DNA from: Volvox africanus
Lineage: Eukaryota; Chlorophyta; Chlorophyceae; Chlamydomonadales; Volvocaceae
Length of the DNA stretch: 64,000 nt
Assembly (NCBI GenBank): GCA_030268105.1
Contig: BSDZ01000103.1
Location: 496,001 to 560,000 of the forward strand
Reading direction: 5' to 3'
Position 1 is the first letter of the stretch. Every line of letters begins with the position of its first letter. A program made the translations under genes and the position numbers. Positions 1 to 14,800 of the stretch are shown one piece after another. The notes below the pieces were generated by a model. It searched no databases. It was not told where the DNA came from and worked only from the letters and a program-made list of their open reading frames with translations.

Positions 1-10
1 GTGTTTGGAG
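1..10 (+). CDS. Gene 1, 3' end of a proline-rich linker exon
   Basis: The first ten bases read Val-Phe-Gly plus one base of a Gly/Glu codon, then GTGAGT. This matches the ends of the complete linker exons (Ala-Phe-Gly-Gly then GTGAGT at 14336, 18741 and 32179), so the window opens inside gene 1. Confidence 0.7.
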
Positions 11-3000
11 GTGAGTTTGAGACCACTTAACCCCATCTGTTGGCTGGAATACCAAGTTCTGACGCGGCCATAGCTCTGGTGACATGTTCTCATCGCTGGG
101 TCCATTGCATAGTACTTATTTTACATGGTGGAAGAATATATATAGAGAGAGTGCAAATTATGCTCAAGTGTAGATATTGGTGCCCAAGGAAGTACAAGAA
201 TGAAACGTAGAATTAAAATTATGCAATGTTTGCACAGGCCTATGTATTAAGTACCATGTAAGTGGATCTCTCAGTGGGTAATGATAATAATATAGTACGC
301 CGGCCATGTGTAAAGGGGGTGGGGAACTGAGGGTTTGCATAGCCTTCCCTGTATGCCCGCACCACGGGGTAAAGGGGCGAAAGCAGCGGCATACGAACGT
401 CTGTCATACCGCAATCGTCACTCCCTCACTAAAGCCCACGGGCGTTCCCGCATGCAAGCACATACTGCCAGGCAGACGCACAGGCAACTCCCTGACTAAC
501 ACAAAGAAATACAAGGGCGCAGCAAGAGGGAACACAACCCTGCCAACTACTGGCTGGGCTAATTAGTCTGAAAGGCCATTCAGAGCTAACTAGGCTTAAT
601 TACCCCTTAATTTACCCAGCCTATGGTTGCTTCGTGCTTCATCGTGGTCTCCAGGGGCATCCCACCGTGTTCGATGTGTCAGGTCACTGTCTGCAGAGCA
701 TTAGCAGATGCGGCAGTGGCTCGAACAAAGACTGACAGTGGGAAGTAGGCAAGCTGCTGCATTTATTGTAGGCCACTGCAAGCCAGCTTCACTCAGTCCG
801 ACTGAGGGGTAATGACTGATTAATAACCGGCAGGTTCAGGGCGATAACTGTGGTAACCAACTGGAGCCCGCCAATCGTTTCTTGCTGCTGCTGCTGTCGT
901 ACAGCTATTCGCGTCTCCATGCTGCCCATGCATACCAGTTCCAACTTATCTATGTGAAGGTGCTGGCTAAAAGTATTAATGACCGCTAGGAAGGCGGCCA
1001 CGGACTGCTCCCTGTCAATCATAGCTTCATTATCATCTACAAACTGCCAGGCTACAGTGCGGTCTGGGTCTGATTGATTCTATAAAACACAAATGTATGT
1101 ACAACTCCAACACCCGCTGCAACTATACACATACACCTGCACCTATCTAGTGCTCCCCACTCCTCTTCCATCTCTGGCCGCCCATCTCACTCATGCTCTT
1201 CTTGGCCAGCAGCGCATTCATAACTTGTCAAAAATCTATAGCTAACCCTGTGCCATCTGACAACCTTTGCGGTTGTGAATTATGATGAAGTAAAACACGC
1301 AAAAGAGCGCTCCACACAAGTACCACCAGAAGCAGAAGTATTGGACAACTCCAGAGCTGCGTGGACCAGCTTTGAATGCAGTATTGCCACTAGTTTTACT
1401 ACTAGGTCCACCTCCCTCAGCACCACCTGCGTCTCCTTCTCCATCGTCACCTGGCTCGCATGCCCCACTCTAGCTTGTTTTGCAAGTAACTCTCTACAGC
1501 TATTATGAGGGCAGCCTGACCCCTTGTTCTAGGATGAGCGGGTTTATATTAGGATTATTAGCACTACTTACTATAACTCGTTACAGAGGATGTGAAACAA
1601 CAAATTTGGACTTGGAAATGATCCACATGTTAAACCTTGTTGTTTGCTTGGCTGGCCTGCAGTGCACTACGGGATGCACGGCGGCCATTGTATGTTTTTC
1701 AGTGACCAGTTGTTTTGGTAACCCAAAAATGTTTTGGACTTCAGAAGCAGTAACGAGGAAAACAAATTAGTCGGAAAGTAAGGTGGTTACTTGTGATGCA
1801 TGTCACAGGGTGTAGAATCCTGGGGTGACAATTAATAACATAAATCTTAACAATCAGTTAAAATGTTAAGATGTTAAAATCTCCTAATTCGGTCCTCAAT
1901 CTAGGAGGAGATCATAGAAAGATAACAGATGTTTGTGGAGGGTTAAAGAGACTACCTCTGGTTCGTGGGCCGCTGTTGTATCTCTGTTGTGTCCGCCTAC
2001 AAAGGCCCAATTGACAAGTAGGGTGTCGGCTTCCTCGAGGCCGGAAAAAGGGCGGGGCCCCCCACAATCCGTACAGGCCGGTTACTTCACAATGAAATGG
2101 TTTGAAGTTTGCGAGTTTGCGATGATTCCGGCTCATGACGTTAAGCAGGCAAACGACTGCAGACGCAAGGGCAGGGACCTCACGCCGCTCACGCCGTCGT
2201 ACACATTTTGCAAAAGCGAACGACGAGGACGTCAAGTGTTAGAGTGTCGCCAGTACTACTGATGGAAAGCTTTAAGCTGTATCTCCGAAATGCCTGCGGC
2301 TTCAGTAATTCACTCCACAGCATCGAGCTCCATGTCGGCACTGTGGAACTCTTCTGCCCCGAGAGTTGGCTTAAATTAATATTGTACACAACATTACATT
2401 CTTTGTAGATAACTGTAAGCAAATTCGTCGATCTGCTGGTGGCAAATCGCCATGCCTGTGAGAGCAGCTTAGTCACCCAAACTTGTTGTTCGATTCATTT
2501 CACGCTGTCATGCCAGAATTCCATTATGAGAGACACGGCACCTTTTGGAATGAAATTTAGGCCGAGAGGCGTTGATGTGACCTTGACCGGGGTCCAAGGA
2601 GACTGACAAACGGTTTTGTACTCATACGATTGATATTGACCAAAATTAAGATACCTTGCAATATAGAATGTAATATGTGACCAATATCGCGTTTCCACCG
2701 GGCAAGATATTATGTTTGGTCCGTCACATCTTTCTTACAGAAAGACAGAGAGACAGAGAGACAGAGAGACCGACGGACATGGGCAATCCCACAGGGGGGG
2801 GGGCCCCCTGAGCGCTTCACGCTGGGGCCCCGCCCAAAAATGACCATACGCGGTCCAACCAGAATACTACCCGTAGATACCCCAGGATGCTACAGCCGCC
2901 TCCTGCTGTGGGGACACCAGGCCTATGTAATTATGGCCCGGTACAAGGGAGTCATTTTTGGGCGGGGCCCCGCCGTGAAGCGCTCAGGGGTCCCCCGCCC

Positions 3001-5792
3001 TGTGGGATTGCCCATGTCCGTCGAATGTGACAGACCAAACATAATATCTCACCCGGCGGAAACGCGACATTGGTCACATATTACATTTTATATTGCAAGG
3101 TATGTTTATTTTGGCCAATAAGAATCTTATGAGTACAAACAAGTTTGTCAGTCTCCTTGGACCCCGGTCAACGTCACATCAGCAGATCGACGAATTTGCT
3201 TACAGTTATCTACAAAGAATGTAATGTTGTGTACAATATTAATTTAAGCCAACTCTCGGGGCAGAAGAGTTCCACAGTGCCGACATGGAGCTCGATGCTG
3301 TGGAGTGAATTACTGAAGCCGCAGGCATTTCGGAGATACAGCTTAAAGCTTTCCATCAGTAGTACTGGCGACACTCTAACACTTGACGTCCTCGTCGTTC
3401 GCTTTTGCAAAATGTGTACGACGGCGTGAGCGGCGTGAGGTCCCTGCCCTTGCATTTGCAGTCGTTTGCCTGCTTAACGTCATGAGCCGGAATCATTGCA
3501 AACTCGCAAACTTCAAACCATTTCATTGTGAAGTAACCGGCCTGTACGGATTGTGGGGGGCCCCGCCCTTTTTCCGGCTTCGAGGAAGCCGACACCGTAC
3601 TTGTTTGCCAGGAAAACTTATAAATGTAAGCACACGAATAATATACTGAATCCCCAAAACGTTTACTCTTCCAATACAGTGGCAACGGGACAAGTTTGCA
3701 TAGGTTAGGGCTGTAGTATCCTGGGGTATCTCAGGTAGTGTCAAAGATTGGGCCGGCGACGGTCATCTTCGGATCGGGCCTTTGTAGGCCGACACAACAG
3801 AGATACAACAATTGGTATCGAGACAGGTCGGGGACTGCTCCATAGATGTTCATCCAAGTCAGCGTGGTTCTCCTGACTGATGGGCGTCTAGGTCGCCCTC
3901 ACAGCCGCCTGTTGCCCAATGAGCTCTCTCGAGGGTTGCTTGTGTGAGGAGGTGGCTATGAGGCAGAATCTCTCAGGTGCCGTGACGGAGCTCATTTCAT
4001 AGCTTTTGTCCCGCTTTCCATTACAACAATCCAGTGCTGAACAGTAGTAGACTGCATGCCGCAAAGGTCTCTCAAGATGCTGAAAAGGTGCTTCTAGCAC
4101 CCTATATCGTGGAAAGGTGTGCCATACGTATACGACTACTACACCATTGCAAGCACTGGCTGGCAGTAGTAGTGCCTACTGCATCCTACTGTCGTGGATG
4201 TTGCAAAGCTCAATATGATCAAACGCATCTACTTCTCGTAAGAATTATAAAATCAGGTTTCCTTAATGCTCTGGGGCTAAGGGCTCAAAAGGGCAGAGGC
4301 CTCCTTGCCTTTTTCGCCATTGTAAGTGTATGTGTAATGAACGCGAAATCCTGGAAGTACAGTCAATGCACAAGCATGAAAGCATGCATTTAATCTGCAC
4401 GCTAGGGAGCCTTTTTCGTTGGCCATGGCAAAACACCTGAGAACCGAGGCGAAAGTACGACATGAAGATCTTGCTCAACTAAACATTACATAACTATCTC
4501 AAAGAGGTTGACCATACCTGAAAGATTATCAACGATAACCAGACCTGCAGTAGTCGGACATGTACGGCCCACACACCAGGACAATATGAATGTGCAGAAG
4601 CACCCTGTTAGCCTTGCCCCTCTCAACTACTACAAGACCAGCTAATATCAGTAGTGGCAATTTATGTCATCTACTGTAATTTGTATGTGACTAAGCAGGC
4701 AATGCTCCGCCTGCTGCAGAAAACCTTGTCCTGGGCAAGACGGCATACTCTTCGGGCCACTACTATCCCGCCTCATGGGCGGTGGATGGTAACATCTCCA
4801 CCATTGCATCCACGTATCCAGACTACTACTACAGATGGCTGTCGATTGATTTGGGTGCAAGATACGACATCAGCCGCATCGTGTTGTGGAATGATGATAA
4901 AGGGAGTTGCTGCTATTATAGCCTGCTTTCTTCAGAGATCCGTGTTGGTCCGTACAGCATCACGTCTCAAGATGAAGCGAACAGCCTTATGAATAACAAC
5001 ACATTGGTTTGGACGCCAAATTCCAGCTCCATTGGATACGATGCCGGCCAGCCCTACACAATGGATTTGAGTCCGCCTGTTATGGGGCGATGGATCACCG
5101 TCAAGGGCGGCCCTTACTACTATGACAGTGAGATCTGACCCTGCGCGCCCTATATTCAATATTGTACAGTTTTTACATTACAATCATGAACAAGCATGCA
5201 TGATGTATAAAGCATTGGACCTCTATTTGTATATGAGTCAGCTTGACTAGCTGCGCAGCTTAGGATGTGTTGTGTGTAATGTGCTTCACCACCACTTTAC
5301 AAAGCAAGTAAGCAAGCAAGTGCAATGCTGGATATTAACGCAAACATACCTGCCGTAGAATCACATCTGCTTTCATTATATGCCGATTGAATGGAAGATG
5401 TCCAGGCAGAGTTCACGTGTACCGGATTTTCATGCATCGTTTTTATGTTTGGCGAAGTCATATCGACGCTTTTCCAGCCACATTTGTTTCCAATACGTGC
5501 CACGTTTTGCAAATTTGAATAAAAAAGCGACATTTGATAAATCAACCATCTACCTTCCTGCCCATAACCCTGCTCCCAATTTATTATATCATTATATCAT
5601 TACATCATTATATACATATATGCATATATATATATATGCATCAATCAAGCCCTGGAATAGCTCATATATTATGATAAGAGTTGGTGTCCGATTCCCTGAA
5701 GCCGATTAAAGGTTGGAGCTTCAAGTATCTGTACCGTGTGATTGATAAGACAGCACTTCAGACATCGTGAGGTTTCAAAGGCAACGACACAG

Positions 5793-5823
<31 letters not shown>

Positions 5824-8800
5824 CGGTGGCCAGAGTGCAGGATGCATGATGTGCATTAGTTGGGAGTGCTATGTTTTGATCCTCAATTGATTGCGTATGT
5901 TGTGCTACGGTTCGTTTCCCGCCGATGCGTAGGTCGATGCGACCCTACAAGGCGAAGTGTTATCTTGATGAACGCATGAATGATTATTGCATATGAATGA
6001 ACCTGCATGATATAGATGTATTCGCATACATTTATATATGCATTTGGCATGTTATCATTATCCATCGCCATCTATTTTTTAACCTTCAAGTATTTGTTAA
6101 ATACATTTTTTCTTGTAACGCATGGGCGCATACATACACACACATAGACATGGGCAACCCTGCAGGGCGGAGTTCCCTGAGACGCTTCACGCTGTGGCCC
6201 CTGCACAAGCACCTACCTATGACAGCCGCTGTTGCATTATATCGCAGGTTATTTGAGGACAGCGGAAATTGAAATCTACGGAAAGCTCTGTAAGTCCTTG
6301 CTTTTCCATCGGTCCTTGCGTTTATTTTGCAGAAAATTACTTAAGTTGATCCAGCAAGCTCTCTTGTAGCAAATGCCAGAACGACCTCGTACTAGACATA
6401 CCTTAACTTTACGATAGCTGCATCGATTCATGTGATCAACTGCCCGAGAATGCCGCAAGCCAAATAAGCAACTCACGTCCAGTCATAATGTTTCCCTACG
6501 TGGGCGCATGCCGGTTCCAGCTCCAGCTGTGCCATCCCCGCCACCCTCACCACCGGTTCCAAGGCCTTCCCCACGCCCTCCTAGCCCTCCAACCCCTCCA
6601 AGCCCTCCAACGCCACGGCCCCCGCCACATCCGCCTGGCGCATTAGGAGGTGAGTCCCAGATCATGTACGTACATATTTGCTGATCATTCAATCCAACTG
6701 GACCACTCGATCCCATACTTACGACCAATAGCATTTTGATGGGTGTAAAACCACCTTGCTGGATTGAGGCTGTGACGAATACAAATAATAATAAAATAAA
6801 AATATATACACAAAAATTTTCAGCCGCCCGGCAAAAAGCTCCATCCCAAGGCCACGGAGGCTGTGCGTTAGTGTTTGACTTATGGGATAAAGCGTCTTGT
6901 ACTTGGTAGGGGGAAGATCCCCTAACTTCACCTATAGAGCGTGCAGCCTACAACAAATGCGATGGGGTAAATAAGATATTTAGAGTTGGTGTCCGCATCC
7001 TTCAAGCCGGAGGAAGAGTTGGTGTCGACGTCCTTGAAGCCGGAAAAAAGGCGGGGCCCCCAATATCCGTACCATAGGATCTTGAATACAGTTTTAGACG
7101 CGCACCCACATACACGCACAGGCGCACATGCATACACCCGCAAAAGCACTTGCAGTCTGTGTCCCGCGTCCCCCATCCCACCCAAGTCTTGCGTCCCCAG
7201 TTGTCCACGTCCCCCATCCATGTCCCGTGTCTCACGTCCACGTCCCGCCTTCCCCGTCCCCCGTCCCCATCTCTCGTCCCCGTCTCCCGCCTCCCGTCTC
7301 CCGTCCCCCCGTGTGGACGCAAATGTCAACGAAGCACAGAGTTGACACTCAGCCTGCGCCGCGTTTATGTTCCTGTTCACACCACACCGCGCCGGGTCCA
7401 TGATTGTAGCACCATGTTCACGTTCGCGTTTGCGTCGCGCACGCAATTTGTTGTGGTTCACCAGTTACGCAGCGCAGACTTAATGTCAATCCATAAAATA
7501 TGATTACATTTTATTTAGGCGAAAGCGCAAGAGGTGAAACTGGACTGCGGGCTGAGACAATGGAGACAGTGAATGTTGATTGTACTCATTTCATTTTAGC
7601 AAAGCCCCGAAACCAAGATATGAATTAAGGAGAATAAGTCATCTTAGCTTATAATGTTAGCTTCAGAAAGTGTCCTTGTCAAAAGGCGGGAAGATGGTCG
7701 TCATTGGGGATGTTCGATTTGCCAAATGCCGTTAGCTCAGATTACAATGATGTGAAGTGCTGCATTTTTGGGAAGCAAATGTGGCTGGAGAAGCGTTGGT
7801 AAACACCTTGACCGCGTCAAACCAGTTTGAGCTCATACGAATTTTGTTTGCTATCTACAAACGCGATGCCATAAAATATAAGACTATAATTATTGCTTTT
7901 CAGATGGGCAAATCAGTCTATTTATCTGGTCCGTTACACAAGACGGCCACATGGACATGGGCAATCCCACACGAATGGACATCTGTCGTTGTCTACACGC
8001 CAGCCTAATATGAAAGTACTCGTAGCAATTAAAATTTTTGAGAAAGGAAATACCCCTTACAGGGAGCCTGCGGCTGTAAAGGGTAACATTCAGAGACCTC
8101 CGATTCGATCCCTGCAGGTATCATGTGGTAAAGTTAAACGGTTAAAAATGAGGACTGGTGCTGAGTCAATAAGCATTTTGTGCAATTATTGCAATACTTA
8201 TATGTTCTAAGCTTTCCTATCTGCACTATTAAAATTATAAGTTTAATCAACGAGCTCTACATTATATCTGATGCTATAAAAAAGCTAGGGCGAGTGCTAG
8301 GGCGCATGTGGGACTTGACACATGTCGTGACGAGGAAAGAATCTATAACCTCCCATGGCCGGGGGAGGCGATGGTTAGCATCAGCTGTTAGGGGTAAATG
8401 TGCCCGGGACATGCCCTCCAGAGGGGGGAGAGAGTAGTATTCAGACATGTAGGGCCCACAGACCAGCACAATATCAAGGTGCAGAAGCACCCTGTCAGCA
8501 TCTTGAGAGGCCTTTGCGGCTCTCAACTACTACAGGATCCCTTGGGCACTATGGGCTGGAGCCCCGCCCAAAATTATATAAAGGCACTTTCTTGCCACGA
8601 AGTTAGTGACTTTACTTGCTGCACGGCCCTTAGCGTGTGATGAAGCCACAAGTGCGCTGGAGTGACTTCCTGCCAGTGTACCGATCGTATTTTATGGTTT
8701 ATGTGCTTGCGGTCCCTGTGGTAGATTGATTTAGGTCTGATGGCGTGATCAGACCTTAGGTTTCCTCCAATCTTCGGCTTTGTTTTATTCCCTTGGGCAT

Positions 8801-11800
8801 CAAATGCACATAAACAAGCAATGCTCCGCCTGCTGCAGGAAACCTTGCCCTGGGCAAGACGGCATACTCTTCAGGTGGCTACTATCCTGCCTCATGGGCG
8901 GTGGATGGTAACATCTCCACCATCGCATCCTCTTACCCGGACAACTACTACAGATGGCTGTCGATTGATTTGGGTGCCAGATACGATATCAGCCGCATTG
9001 TGTTGTGGAACGATGATACGGGGAGTTGCTGCTATTATCATCTGCTTTCTTCAGAAATCCGAGTTGGTCTCTACAGCATCACGTCTCAAGATGAAGCGAA
9101 CAGCCTTATGAATAACAACATATTGGTTTGGACGCCAAATTCCAGCTCTATTGGATACGATGCCGGCCAGCCCTACACAACGGATTTGAGTCCGCCTGTT
9201 ATGGGGCGATGGATCACCGTCAAGGGCGGCCCTTACTACTATGACAGTGAGATCTGACCCTACACGCCCTATATTTAAGTAGATAAATATTGATCTGTTA
9301 TCTATTGTATGGTACAAATGATTGGGACCCCCTTTTCTCCAAGGCAGGCAACACCTACTCTTGGAAGAAAGGCAAAACATCCTATGGAGTGAAAGAACAC
9401 ATGCATCTATTCATCATGGCCAGGTGGACTTCTATTGTTTCTGAGTGGTTTCTGAACACCCAACTATATTACCTTGTTTTTGTTTGAATCGTTAAATTGT
9501 TAGACAATATGGCAACAATATAACGTTGTTAGCACAGACCTCATACCTAAAATGCTGAACCTTAGAGAATCATCTTACATCTTTGTGAGATGCGTTGGCA
9601 TCGGCTCCCCAGGGGCCCCGAACATCTGTACTGTGTCAAAGCTTAGATAGCAGTTAAGTTAGACGTTGAGGTTTGCAAGCGAAGGTGCGTGCGCACACAC
9701 ACGCACACACATCACATCCATGCATTTCGTGAAAATGCGGGTTTTTGCAGCATGACCACGCATGGAAAATGCGGCTTAGGAAACGTAGAGACTCGTTTTA
9801 AGAAGAAGAATGCAAAAGAATTGGAGCATGCATTTTTATTTATCAAGGCAACCGTTTGTGAAAGTCGCAACGTTAAAAATTCCTGGGGGCCTTACATGAC
9901 TAGTACTCTTTACAGTAGGGACATGTACGATACAGCTGTAGAGGTTCCCAGGGCCTTACTAACACTCCTTATACTAGGAGTCGATGTACAACGACAAAAA
10001 CAAATTAATAAAATAATACTAAATAAAAATAAAGTAAACTTAATTAATCATGATTTATAAATTCATTTGACTACCGCTTTCAATGCTGTTAACACCCTGA
10101 AATGCATGGTGGTGTGGATTCTGGGGCCTGCTGCCCCAGTTCCCCTCACCGTCTTGCTGTGCAGGGGCCAAAGAGAGATTCTTGTAAAGTATAGTAGAGG
10201 TAGACGGGTACTATTTGTGGCATTATAAGATTTAAAAGGAAAAGCTGTGAGGGAGCAGTTGAAATATCGTTATTATTGCTAATATCCGTCTAGGTATTTC
10301 CCTGTTTTTCCTCCAAGATATTTATGGTGGTGTCTAGCAGTAAATAATTGGGTCACCCCAAAAATCCAGTAATCATCTAGCAGGTAATGTATTCATTGCA
10401 AATGTGTATTTATGCTATGAGAAAAGCAATTTATCATTATAAATTTAAAAAAGATGTATCCAGAGAAATGTGTTTTACATATATACATGTCTTGACCTGA
10501 AGAAGCATCAGCGTGGGCATTCGGCATAGTGCAATTTATAAGTCATGTGCATACTTTTAACCATGCAGGCAAGTTGTGATAGTTCTGGCATCCAGCCCCA
10601 TGGTATCAGAGGGTGCAATAGTTTATGATGCCACGGTAGAAGCCAATTATACTGCTTCAACTATTAAAAGACTGTAAAAAGGAGTTACCACGGCAAAAAG
10701 TGATTGGTGCTGTGAGGTGGCCAGCCATCACATGCCATTCACCTTCTGCCAAGAGATGTAGTCGAATGACCAATGGGTAGTTAAGCCTGTGTCAACTAAC
10801 TACTTTTGCTGTAGTAAACATAAACAAATATGCTAAGGTGCGATGGACACACCTGAATGAGGTGTTTTATTAGTTTGCACCATAACACCAGCAGAGCTGC
10901 TATCACCAGAACGTCGTCCATGCGCCACCACCATTACTATTGGTGACGATGTTCCCTGGGTTCCCCCATCCCATCTCCATCCTCGCCCGGCTCGCTTCTT
11001 GCTTTGGAGTGGCTTTTGCATGAGGAAGGTTTACTCCTGCACTTATTCTTTACGTAGTTTCCTATTATAATTCCAGCTTGATGCCTAGTCATGGGGTCGA
11101 AACCACTGCATTGACGCTAGGATTAAGCGTCTTGAGTAAAGGTTTTTGACTTCGAAGCAGTGCTGATCTATGTGATAATGTTGCCCATGAATGTGATGGC
11201 CTCCGCTTTCGATTTTTGGCATCTTGTCTTCAGCAATCTGCAAATTATAGATTTGAAAGGTAGGTGAATTAATATGAGTATGCACGTGTTTGAATATCAG
11301 CCATGCATGCAATGGTAGGTATGTTATATAATGCAGAAATAAAAGTAGTAAGTGTTAGATTTCTAATTATACTGAGTGTAGCTAAAAGATATCGCATACA
11401 ATTGTAACGATCGCATTTACTAGAGTAGCTACATAAAGTGGTAGCAATTAGCACAGACACGTTATTGCGTTAGTGCGGTAAGCGGTACCCTGGGATAAGT
11501 ACCACGCAATAGTGATACCACATGTTAGTGATACCAGGTGGTACCGCACGTTAGCAATACCGCACGATAGAGGTACCACCCAATAGGGGTACCACGTCAT
11601 AGCGATACCGTGCAGTAGCGGTACAGCAAGGCAAGTGGTACCGTCCGTTAGCAATACCACGCAATAGTGATACCGCATGGTAAGCGGTACCGCGTGTTAG
11701 CAATACCATGCTTTAGCAGGAACATGCAATAGCGATACCATACTAGGGTGACACCGTGCGATAGCGGTACCGTGCAATAGCGGTACTGCGCGGTAAGCGG

Positions 11801-14800
11801 TACTGTGTGATGGTGATACCGTGCGTTCACAAACCACATGGTATGCGGTACCGTGCAATAAGCACGGTAAACCCTAAGCGAAGCATGATTACGAGCATGA
11901 TTTAAAAGGATGATTTTAAAGCGGTACAGTGTGATAGCAATACCGGATGATAGCGGTACCGCACGATAGTGATACCACACGATAACGGTACCGCGCAATA
12001 AGCACGGTAAACCCTAAGTGAAGCATGCTTAAAAGCATGATTTAAAAGTGGTACCGCGCGGTGCCACTTATTGCGCATTTGCAATACTGCGCCATAGTGA
12101 TACCTTGCAGTATTGCTATCACACAATATCACTATGGCGCGGTATCATGTGGCAGCAGCACCACGAGGCAAATTGGAAACCACCACACAAAAATATTCTA
12201 GCAATGCATCATAACTTTGCACTATGGATTAGACGTAACTAATTTATGAATTACCTTGGCCAGTAGAACCAACAATCGTTACACCAAGAGAGTGACAAGA
12301 ATGAGAATGCCCAAGGTCCACCAGAGGCTAACTTGGGCTGATATGATGGCAAAGGTAAATCCATGAAAAACATTTTCATCCATCGCATAACCTGTACAGA
12401 ACAAATACATATTACGAAAGCAGTAATGCGGGCTTGCACTATGTCGGCCATAATCCTTGTAGCTTTAGCAAGTAGGTTGGTAGCGATGTTGACAATCCTC
12501 TTCCATAAAGATCCAAAAATAGCTGAGCTCCAATGATTTTTAACAACCAAACAAGTATTTGTCCATACAAGTTGCAGGCTATAATAGCAGATTGTTGCTG
12601 AACTATTCAAATTAACTATACGATTACTACCTCAGGTAAGAAAATCAATAGTAATTACCTATGGTTACTTGAAAAGGTCTTAACAGTGGTAGCAAGTAAG
12701 TGTAAGAACAAGTAGGGTGTCGGCTTCCTCGAAGCCGGAGAAAAGGTCGGGGCCCCCCACAATCCGTACAGGCCGGTTACTTCTGTTATGAAATGGTATT
12801 TCAGCTGGATATAGCGATCCATACTAGCAACAATCCCGCTGTTGTAGCTGTACTCGGCGATACGCTATCGGCCCGCGCTCGTACTGTTTGTAGTGCTATA
12901 CGCGCTAGTATATGTGCCGACTCCAGAACGAACTATTTGGACTTTTTTTACTATCAGATAATATGTAACTTATACTTTCTCGTAATTACGTCAGGTGTTA
13001 GAATTACGTTAATTAGTTCGTTCAGACTCGCAACATGGTTCCGAAACCGTACGACTTTATTGTACGGAAATTCTCTGCTAGCGAGCCAATGGCGGCTCTA
13101 CCAAAGTTTACTTCCTTATCCTTGTAACGAATACGTGGTGTAGATCCACTTATTTCTAACATCAGGCCTCCTTATGTCTGATAGTCTACGTCTCAATAAC
13201 TTCACAATGAAACGGTTTGAAGTTTGCGAGTTCGCGAGTTTGCGAGCTTGCGAGTTTGCTCCATGTCTGCACTGTGGAACTCTTTCTGCCCCGAAAATTG
13301 GCTTAAATTTATTGTACACAACATTACATTCTTTGTAGATAACTGTAAGCAAAGTCGTCGACCTGCTGGTGGCAAATCGCCATGCCTGTGAGAGCAGCTT
13401 AGTCACCCAAACTTGTTGTTCGATTCATTTCACGCTGTCATGCCAGAATTCCATTATGAGAGACGCGGCACCTTTTGGAATGAAATTTAGACCGAGAGGC
13501 GTTGATGTAACCTTGACAGGGGACAAAGGAGACTGACAAACTTGTTTGTACTCATACGATTGTTATTGGCCAAAATAAAGATACCTTGCAATATAGAATG
13601 TAATATGTGACCAATATCGCGTTTCCGCCGGGCAAGATATTATGTTTGGTCCGTCACATCTTTCTTACGGAGAGACAGAGAGACCGACGGACATGGGCAA
13701 TCCCACAGAGCGGGGCCCCCCTGAGCGCTTCGCGCCGGGGCCCCGCCCAAAAAATGGGAACTTCACAGGTTTCAGTATTCAACATATTTTGACTGCTAGG
13801 CAGGGTGAATACAGTATTATAACTTTTAGGCATGGTCATGTAACTGGAAGTATAGGTTTGGTTTGAGCTTCCCTGGCTCATGGCTGCCACTATATACTGC
13901 ATTATGTCGCAGATTTGAGGATAGCAGAAATTGAAGTCTACGGAAGGCTCAGTAAGTCCTTGCTTTTCCTCTGTTCCTACCCTTGCTTGTGTTTATTTTG
14001 CCAAAAAATACTAGTGCATTCAACAGGCTATATATGTAGCAGCTGATGTAAAAGGGATGGACAGCCTCGTGCTAGACATACTGCCATGTTATGCTAGCTG
14101 CATTCTTCGCTCATTCGTGTGAACAATTTCTCGAAAATGCCTCAAGCCATCCAACTCACGTCCAGTCATAATACTCCCCTTGCCTGGGCACATCACGCAT
14201 ATCATGCCGGTTCCAGCTCCACCTTGGCCACCCTCGCCACCCTCGCTGCCGTCCCCAAGTCCTTCTCCACCCTCTCCTAGCCCTCCAAGCCCTCCAACAC
14301 CACGGCCCCCACCACATCCTCCTGGCGCATTTGGAGGTGAGTTCCATATCAAAAATATAATACCTAGCTCAATCCAATCTGAATAGTAGCGTCTAGGTCG
14401 ATGCATGGCCACCTTGTGGGCTTGGGCCTTTAGCACATATTCATGTTTAAGCCACCTTTAGTTGGATGAAATACAAATTCCTGACGAGGCAGTAAGATCC
14501 ATCCGAATGCTAAGGAGGCCGTCAGCAATTTTTAACTAATTGGATAGAGTGTACTGTACTTAGTGGAAGAACCGCTAAGATATAGCGTATCAAGTGCAAA
14601 TTCATTTTGTAGATATTGGTGCTCGAGTGTTGTATCTCTGTGTTAATATCCGCCTAACTGCTTAGGCCCGATCGGAAGATGTCCAGTTTCCTGATCATCC
14701 TGGATATTAGCCAAGATATTAGCCTACATATTAGCCTAAGTATTACCCTAGATATTAGCCTAGATATTAGCCTAGATATTAGCTTAAATACCCCAGGATA

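Larger units (their letters stand above)
11..4719 (+). other. Intron of gene 1, 4.7 kb, repeat-filled
   Basis: No module exon is seen between donor 11 and acceptor 4718-4719. The intron holds a dispersed repeat near 310-480, a MITE-like element split at 1975-2013/2840-2893, two inverted copies of a GGGGCCCC-ended element (2014-3604), a MITE-like copy at 3712-3809 and a short repeat near 4560-4640. The stretch 580-1960 shows nothing I recognise. A degenerate exon could be missed. Confidence 0.5.
9247..13912 (+). other. Intron splitting lectin domain 2, 4.7 kb
   Basis: Contains the 16-bp minisatellite (11465-12150) and copy 3 of the GGGGCCCC-ended element with a nested LTR (12708-13754). The remainder, including 9300-11400, shows only short ORFs with no recognisable product. 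Confidence 0.55.

Noticed and set aside
1275..1508. Short ORFs in both strands of 300-1960
   Set aside because: No splice context, no recognisable motifs, and overlapping ORFs on opposite strands of similar length; treated as intronic noise.
2014..3604. Single foldback transposon
   Set aside because: The left copy interrupts a MITE whose second half lies between the arms, so two insertions explain it better.
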